Assembly (NCBI RefSeq): GCF_958979055.1
Contig: NC_084897.1
Span: 24,889,628-24,953,627, forward strand
Length of the DNA: 64,000 bases
Source: Alnus glutinosa
Taxonomy: Eukaryota; Streptophyta; Magnoliopsida; Fagales; Betulaceae
Direction: 5' to 3'
Each line of letters opens with the position of its first letter. Position 1 is the first letter of the stretch. A program made the position numbers and the translations under genes. Positions 57,908 to 64,000 of this stretch are shown in pieces. Under the pieces are notes generated by a model. That model did not search any database, was not told the origin of the DNA, and saw nothing but the letters and a program-made list of their open reading frames with translations.

Positions 57908-59394
57908 GTCTCATAAAGTATGCATCAGTTTTAATATTATTCGACCTCTTTTGAGTATAAACAATTTTTTGGGGCCACATTCATGAGCAAAAGTTTGAGC
58001 TTTACCTGACCCGTGTGGAGGAGGCACTTTGTACGGTGTCTCATAGATCTAATCAAGGCAACACCAAGAATTCTTTGGTTTTTTTTGTTTTTTTATAAAA
58101 AAGAAAATTGTATGAGAGCAAAGGCCCAAAGTACAAACATTGTTTTTATTATCCATTTCTTATTTCAATTAAATATTTCATATGTTAAAAATAAATAAAT
58201 AATAATAATAATAATCCATAAGAAATGCATCAAATTGGCTCCGTTTGGCTTTTCAGAAAAACGTAGAAAAAGAAAAAAAGAAAATTAATTTTTAGTTCAA
58301 TACGAATTTCATTCTTTTTCTCCTTGTACTCCGATTAATATTAGAAACAATCACACTTATTAATAAACGATGCACACCAATCACGTACAAAAACTAACGG
58401 CTAGTTGTAAAGGAAAAAGGGGCAAAAAGGTAAAGATTTGTGAGCGCAGAATTGTATATCAAGAATGGACGCAAGAAATGTGAGGATTAGGAAATAGCTG
58501 ACCTTTTGATTCCAACAAAGAGTGAGAAGCAAAGGCTCGCAAAACCACAGCTTCGTGTTGACAGGGAAGACAGACAAGCGAGGGGGAAATTTGTTGTAGA
58601 AGACGGGGGTTACGGTGAGGACGACCCGAAGCTCTAAATTGGGAAGACAATTTCCCACTCTGGAGCCGCAACTTGAAATCTCTCGCTTGTAGGGAGAATT
58701 ATCTCAATCAAACAACTCAACAATTGGAGCCCCAACTCAATTAAATACAAAAAGTTTCGGCCCAAGTTTCTCCAGCCCACAGCCCAACAACGTACCCCTC
58801 TCAAGTTGCAGAAGAGTTCATGAAGCTAGAGTGAGCATGCTGATCATATTGGGCGATGCCAATTCCAGCTCCGCCGAGATGGGATTGGAGGTGGTGAAGG
58901 AGAGAAGGAGGAGGAGGCAGTGCGTGTAGATTATTACTGAATTTTTAATTTAATAATAATTTTAAAAGATACGTAAGAGAGCATGTAGTAATATTTCTCC
59001 ATAGTAATAAGCTCAACCACTCGAGAGTAACGCTATATATTTTTATTTCAAATGTCAGAAATAACAGTCTTAATCAATGCTTAAATAATTTCTTTTTAAC
59101 AATGACGAATCTAGTATTTAATTGAAATTACCACGTTAACATTACGAGACATTTACTCAAAACTGCATTATCCATTAAAACATGGGGAGAATTGAAGGAT
59201 CGATCCTATTCCTAAACATGGATGAGCATAGGATGGATGTAAACAAAGATTGGTGCGTGGTGCATTGGATTCCCTCCTTTTTCAAATTCTCAAGCGTGCG
59301 TTCATATTTGGGGAGCTGTACGTTTGCTTGCAAAGGAAGCAAAAGTTCCATTTATTAGCGACAGTGATGAGAAACTGATCGAACTCATCCTGCC
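57908..59394. other. Intergenic region before AAA-ATPase copy 3
   Basis: Contains (AAT)n at 58200-58214, a minus-strand G+C-richer patch at 58500-58680 with a 70-codon open frame of unknown nature, and a scrap of AAA-ATPase sequence at 58792-58847. Nothing else is recognised. Confidence 0.45.
58792..58847 (+). pseudogene. Scrap of AAA-ATPase exon 2
   Basis: GTACCCCTCTCAAGTTGCAG and AGAGTTCATGAAG..GAGTGAGCATGCTGA match copy 2 at 54441-54496 (codons for TPAQVAEELMKSEHAD) at about 80%, with a small insertion that breaks the frame. No other AAA-ATPase sequence surrounds it, so it is a fragment of a lost or partly copied array member. Confidence 0.7.
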
Positions 59395-59406
59395 CGGATA
59401 TATATA
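59395..59406 (+). promoter_or_regulatory. Probable TATA box of AAA-ATPase copy 3
   Basis: GATATATATAAAG lies about 85-95 bases upstream of the ATG at 59490. Confidence 0.55.
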
Positions 59407-59489
59407 AAGAAAACGCTAACCATCAAAACCACTATATACTCTCACTAGCTCCCTTTGGCTTTAAGAATCAAATTCTGAAGTCTAGCGTA

Positions 59490-61698
59490 ATGTTTTCTCT
59501 CAAAGAGATGCCCTCCACCGCCTCCACATTGTTCTCCGCCTATGCATCCTTCGCCGCCTCCATGATGATGGTACGGTCCATGGCCAACGAGATCGTCCCC
59601 TACGAGCTCCGCTCCTACCTCAGCTCTGCCTTGAATTACCTATTCGCCGCCCGCTCCTCCACTCTCACCCTCGTCATCGAAGAGTGCTGCGGTATGGCCC
59701 GCAACCAGGTCTACGAAGCCGCTGAGGTCTACCTGCGCACCAAGATAAGCCCCGCCACGGACCGCCTGCGGGTCAGCAAGACCCCACGCCAAAAGCACTT
59801 CAGCGTGGACATCGAGAAGGGCGAGGAGATCAATGACAATTTCGAGAACCTCCCCGTCAAGTGGCGGTTCGTTTGCACCGAACCCAAGGAGGAACATCGT
59901 TCGGCCAGCAACGAGAAGCGCTTCTTCGAGCTGATCTTCAACAAGAAGTTCAAGGACAAAGTGTTCGATTCTTACCTGCCGTACGTTCTGCTCAGGGCCA
60001 ACGCTATCAGAATGCAACACAAGGTTGTCAAGCTGTATAACCGCGAGTGTCCGTGTCCGTCCGACGACGTGGACGGAGCTTGGGGCATGTGGGGTTCCAT
60101 CAATCTGGAGCATCCGTCCACTTTCGACACGTTGGCCATGGACCCGGAGCTCAAGAACGCCATCGTTGACGACTTGGACAGGTTTCTCAGGAGGAAGGAG
60201 TTCTACAAGAAGGTCGGGAAAGCTTGGAAGAGAGGGTACTTGTTGTACGGTCCGCCTGGTACGGGTAAATCGAGCTTGATTGCGGCCATGGCTAATTACC
60301 TCAAGTTCGACATCTATGATTTGGAGCTGACGAGTATTTACAGCAACTCCGACCTGAGGAGGATTATGTTGTCCACCACCAATCGGTCTATTCTCGTGAT
60401 TGAGGATATTGATTGTAGCGTGGAGATTCCGGATCGCCATAAGGCCCATAATCCTGATGAGTTTCAAGCTTTTCCCAGGGTCTGTAAAGTTTTACATTTT
60501 TTGTTTATATATATATAGTGTTTTATGAGAAAAATTATTTGTTAATATTTTATTTTTATTTTTTTTTGGTAAAAAAGGAAAAGAAAAAAGATTTAGCAAT
60601 CACGCTCTAAACCGTTTAATTAATATTTTGAGTTGGATAGATGTACCAAGAAAATCTATCCCTTTCAAATGCTCCTCTTCGGTCTACCAAAACAAACAAA
60701 AGCTTTTGTCTTCTGGTAATGATTCAACATTATTTAAAGATATAATTTTTTATTACTTCTGTCTATGTGGTAAGGTAATACCTTATCACTTTTTGAGTTT
60801 TTTATTTTTTTAAAAAAATAAATTAAGGTGAGGGACCCTCTTACGTTCTTGCCACACAAGTAAAGTGGTAAAAAATTATATCTTTAGGTGGTATTAAATT
60901 ATTACATTTATTCTGGAAACACATCTTATTTTTCACTTCATTAATAAATGTTATCTTTATGTTAATTATTTATGCTGATATAATTAATCTGTTGACCCAA
61001 AGGAAAGCGTGAAAAGGCTAGATATATCTTTGTTATTATTAAAAAAAGACTAATCAAATTGTAATTGAAATCTTTTAGATTCGAAAAAGACTAATTAGCT
61101 TACAATTTCTTTATAACCCATCCACACTACGTGAACTAATTAATCGTCTTTTCAATATAGGATTTGAGTATTCAGTTGCTTAATTTGTCTTATGATTTTG
61201 CAGGTGACGCTCTCGGGTCTACTGAACTTCATTGACGGTTTGTGGTCAAGTTGCGGGGACGAGCGAATCATTGTGTTAACCACGAACCACAAGGATCGGC
61301 TCGACTCTGCCTTGCTACGTCCCGGTCGAATGGACGTGCACATTAACATGTCATATTGCACGAGTCGTGGGTTCAAGATCTTGGCCTCTAATTACCTCGG
61401 CATCCATCAGGGCAGTGCCCACCACCTCTGTGGAGAAATTGAGGGCCTAATCGACAGCACAGAGGTCACCCCAGCCGAGGTTGCCGAGGAACTAATGAAG
61501 AGTGATGATGCCGACGTTGTGTTTGGAGAGCTTGTTAATTTCCTCAAACGTAAGAAGGTTGCAAGCAACGAAATGAAAGTTGAAGAAGGGGCTAAGAAGA
61601 CTGAAGAAGATCAACAAGCAAAGAGGTTGAAACTGATGAGAGTTGCTAGAAACTTTAGGAGAAAAGCTGTGAGAGGAAAGATGAAGAGGAAGAGTTAG
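59490..61698 (+). CDS. BCS1-like AAA-ATPase (ASD type), array copy 3, 494 aa
   Basis: Two exons, 59490-60479 and 61204-61698, phase 0; the 724-base intron is at the same place as in the other two copies. The start MFSLKEMPSTASTLFSAYAS leads to the anchor ASMMMVRSMANEIVP; NQVYEAAEVYLRTKISPAT marks the AAA-associated domain. Walker A GPPGTGKSS begins at residue 254, Walker B ILVIEDIDC follows, and exon 2 begins VTLSGLLNFIDGLWSSCGDE with HKDRLDSALLRPGRMD. The tail is basic (FRRKAVRGKMKRKS). Exon 1 has clearly more C and G at third codon positions than copies 1 and 2. Copy 3 is closer to copy 2 than to copy 1 in its start and anchor. Role as for copy 1. Confidence 0.94.
60718..60910. mobile_element. 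Foldback element in the intron of AAA-ATPase copy 3
   Basis: AAAGATATAATTTTTTATTA at 60737 pairs with GTAAAAAATTATATCTTTA near 60869, and flanking CTATGTGGTAAGG pairs with CTTGCCACACAAG. Outer words AACATTATTT and GGTATTAAAT extend the stem. Confidence 0.6.
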
Positions 61699-63229
61699 CG
61701 GGCGATGAGCCAACTAGTGTAAAACAGTATATATTAATTACTTCATATCTTCAATGGGCTTATAAAGTTATAATGGGGATGCCCTTGGAAAGCAGCAATC
61801 ACTTATTTTCCGATTGCAACTCTTTCTTATATGAATTTGGAAACATATATCAGAGTTATGCTCAATCAATAAGCACATTGGAGCATGAATAAAATTTATT
61901 AAGGTTTGTTTGAGATCATGTTAAGAGCTTAGAAAGTACATTAGTACATAGAAAGCTGTGTAAATAAACAATTAGTCTGTTTAATAATAAAAAAACCCAA
62001 AAAATACTTATTCGACTTTTTGTCAAAAATAAAAAATAAAAAATTGTCAAAACACACTTTGAAAAAAGTTTAAAAATAAAGTTTTTTTTTTTCCAAAAAC
62101 TCTTTTTGAATATAAAAACTCTATTTTTTAACACAATCAGATCCCCAAGAGGAGGTTGTTAGGGCAGTTGTGTCAACTATCGATATTCATTAGTTTCCTA
62201 CAATCACTTGAATGGCTCCGCCCTTAAGTGGCATGGGAGTAAGACACTAAAGCATTTTTCAAAATAACTCTGCATATAGATCTGGTTGGATGTGGTATGT
62301 TATTTAATCTATGATTTGTTTAATTTTTGGTCCGAAACTAATCAAAAAATGACTCTGCATTCTGCTTATGTTTCGTTGTGCAACATAATTCTCTTAAAAA
62401 CAGTGTAAAGGGTCTTGAGAATTACGTAATGTGCTTTTTTTTTCTTTTTTCTTTTTAATCGAAGGAAATATTAAATTATTAATGATGGTTCATGGTTGAG
62501 TTGTTAGATTTATTTTGTGAATACTCTTTTTCTCAATAAAATTTATTTTACTCATTTGGATCAAACATTTTATGGTAGTTAAATTGGTTTCTCTCAAAAT
62601 CAATAAAAAATAATATATGTTTAAAATAGAGAAATATTTAGAGGGTTTGACCGGTCGGACCTCACGGTTGCTACCGCCTTATGCAGCAGTCACAATGGGC
62701 AAGCAACGACGACCCAGAAGGGTGGCCATTTGCCCCAGAACCAGGCAGCCTGTAAGGGCCGCCAGTCCCAGCGACAGGAAGAGGCCGCTGCTTACACGGA
62801 CGACGCCGGCCACGACGGGCCGACGGCTACTGCATGCCGGAAGAGATCCTACTGGTTGTGAATGGTGGGTTTCACGGCAAGGATGAAGAACCCAGTAGAT
62901 GATTCCGGATTCATCCTCATGCAGTGATAAATCACTGCTGAATCCTTGAACATTTGGCGGGTTTGCGGTGCTGCAAGTTTCGGGTCAGTGCCAAGTTTTT
63001 GATGCTTTATTGCTAATTCATAAATCTTCCAAGCACACAGTCGAACTGACCAATACACCAAGGCAGCTCAAAGGCAAACGTCTAAAACAAAATATTGTGA
63101 AGTTTGTTTCACAAAGAACAAATAATAGAAAATATCAGTATGCTTTTCAATCTTACGTGAATAAATTATATTCACAAAAATTACTGGATTCAACAAAAAC
63201 TTAATACCGAACAAAACAGCATAAATATA
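61699..63229. other. Gene-free stretch with a G+C-rich island
   Basis: A+T-rich except for 62640-63075, which is much richer in G+C. There the minus strand has an open frame at 63061-62849 (includes DPKLAAPQTRQMFKDSAVIY and MRMNPESSTGFF) and another, hydrophobic, at about 62830-62680 (VVRVSSGLFLSLGLAALTGC) in a different frame. I do not recognise either; they could be exons or captured gene fragments next to the CACTA end. Confidence 0.4.
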
Positions 63230-64000
63230 CACTACAAGAAATTTGATCATTAGCGGCCACATTATTAGCGGCCAACGCATAGTGGCCGCTAATGATCATG
63301 TTATTAGCAGCCACTTTTAAAAGTGGCCGCTAATAATACACTATTAGCGGCCAAAAACAATTGGCCGCTAATAGTCGCCGTTATTTGTAAACTATTAGCG
63401 GCCACCTAATTGTGGCCGCTAAAAATGGCCGCTAATAACTTGGCGGGGAGGTGTGGAAAATTCCGGGAAACTATTAGCGGCGACTAATGTCGCCGCTAAT
63501 AATAAAACTATTAGCGGCCACTTATGTGGCCGCTAATAATCAACTATTAGCGGCCACAAATAAAGTGGCCGCTAATAATTGATTATTAGCGGCCAAAAAA
63601 GCGGCCGCTAATAGTTTTGGAAAACAATTTTTTTTAAAAAAAAAAAAAACAAACGAAAAAATAAAAAGAAAAACTTGCTTTCTATTAATCTTTTTTTTTT
63701 TCTAAGAAAAAAAAAGGAAAAAGAACGATTTTTTTTTTTTTTGTTGATAGAAAAACCAAAAATTAACTTTACTTTTTATTATTTTAAAAAAATTAAAGAA
63801 AAAAAAATTAAGAATGAAAAAGATATATTTAAAATAAAAACAAACAAAAAAAAATGAAAATTTTGAAAACATTAAAAAAAAAAAAAAGAAAAAAGTTAGC
63901 ACATATTATTTTGAAAACATAAAAAAAGGCTAAATATTATTAGCGGCCACATAAGTGGCCGCTAATAATCAACTATTAGCGGCCACAAATAAAGTGGCCG
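63230..64000 (+). mobile_element. CACTA (En/Spm) transposon terminus with palindromic subterminal repeats
   Basis: CACTACAAGAAATTTGATCA at 63230 is the classic CACTA terminal inverted repeat. From 63250 to 63612, and again from 63940 to the window end, the motif TTAGCGGCCAC occurs over and over in alternating orientation, so adjacent copies form hairpins with short loops. About ten inverted pairs are visible, with variants such as TAGCGGCGAC. The A/T-rich spacer at 63620-63935 is low-complexity. The rest of the element, including any transposase, lies beyond the window. Confidence 0.88.

Noticed and set aside
59640..60467. 275-codon open frame on the minus strand
   Set aside because: It is antisense to exon 1 of AAA-ATPase copy 3, whose frame, motifs and splice sites are clear; the G+C-rich third positions keep the opposite strand open.
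63250..63612. Alternating TTAGCGGCCAC repeats as a CRISPR or satellite array
   Set aside because: The CACTACAAGAAA terminus just before them identifies CACTA subterminal repeats.
1..64000. tRNA and rRNA genes
   Set aside because: No cloverleaf-like A/B box arrangement or rRNA sequence was noticed; a covariance-model scan could not be run.

Overview
The window is nuclear DNA of a flowering plant, most likely a core eudicot. Genes are few and split by GT-AG introns, the background is very A+T-rich, and every recognisable family (SABATH methyltransferase, HIPP, Tm-1-like, CYP85-clan P450, BCS1-like AAA-ATPase) is a plant family. Transposon debris is abundant: LINE RNase H/zf-RVT fragments, Copia remnants, a TRIM, a CACTA end and many foldback MITEs. 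The species cannot be named from the sequence alone.

Layout. 1-3260: the first three exons of a SABATH carboxyl methyltransferase on the minus strand; its last part is not in the window, and its third intron (or the broken end) carries a Tourist-type MITE. 3260-18090: a 15-kb gene-poor stretch with LINE relics, nested foldback elements, tandem duplications and simple repeats. 18097-19172: a two-exon heavy-metal-associated isoprenylated protein (HIPP/Pi21 type) ending in a CaaX box. 19330-22300: a 5'-truncated LINE, a large foldback, and a striking 197-bp near-perfect hairpin that looks like a young MIRNA-type locus. 22439-30267: a complete nine-exon homologue of the tomato Tm-1 protein (751 aa), with a TRIM retrotransposon bounded by perfect target-site duplications in intron 1. 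31683-35843: a complete nine-exon cytochrome P450 on the minus strand, CYP722-like, 490 aa, with one GC-AG intron; it is convergent with the Tm-1-like gene. 36000-44200: mostly repeats, including a decayed Copia element on the minus strand. 44252-61698: a tandem array of three same-strand two-exon BCS1-like AAA-ATPases (500, 489 and 494 aa), with one extra gene scrap, a DUF1764-type pseudogene and a very young non-autonomous LTR retrotransposon between them. 61700-64000: a G+C-rich unassigned island and the terminus of a CACTA transposon with a dense palindromic subterminal array running off the window end.

How the genes might relate. Several of these families are linked to defence or hormone biology in other plants: SABATH enzymes (methyl salicylate and related esters), Pi21-type HIPPs, Tm-1, the salicylate-responsive BCS1/HSR4-type ATPases, and CYP722 enzymes (carlactone/strigolactone metabolism). 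They are not an operon or an obvious biosynthetic cluster; only the AAA-ATPases are clearly related by local duplication. All exon boundaries were assigned by eye from splice sites, reading phase and family similarity; no database search was run.
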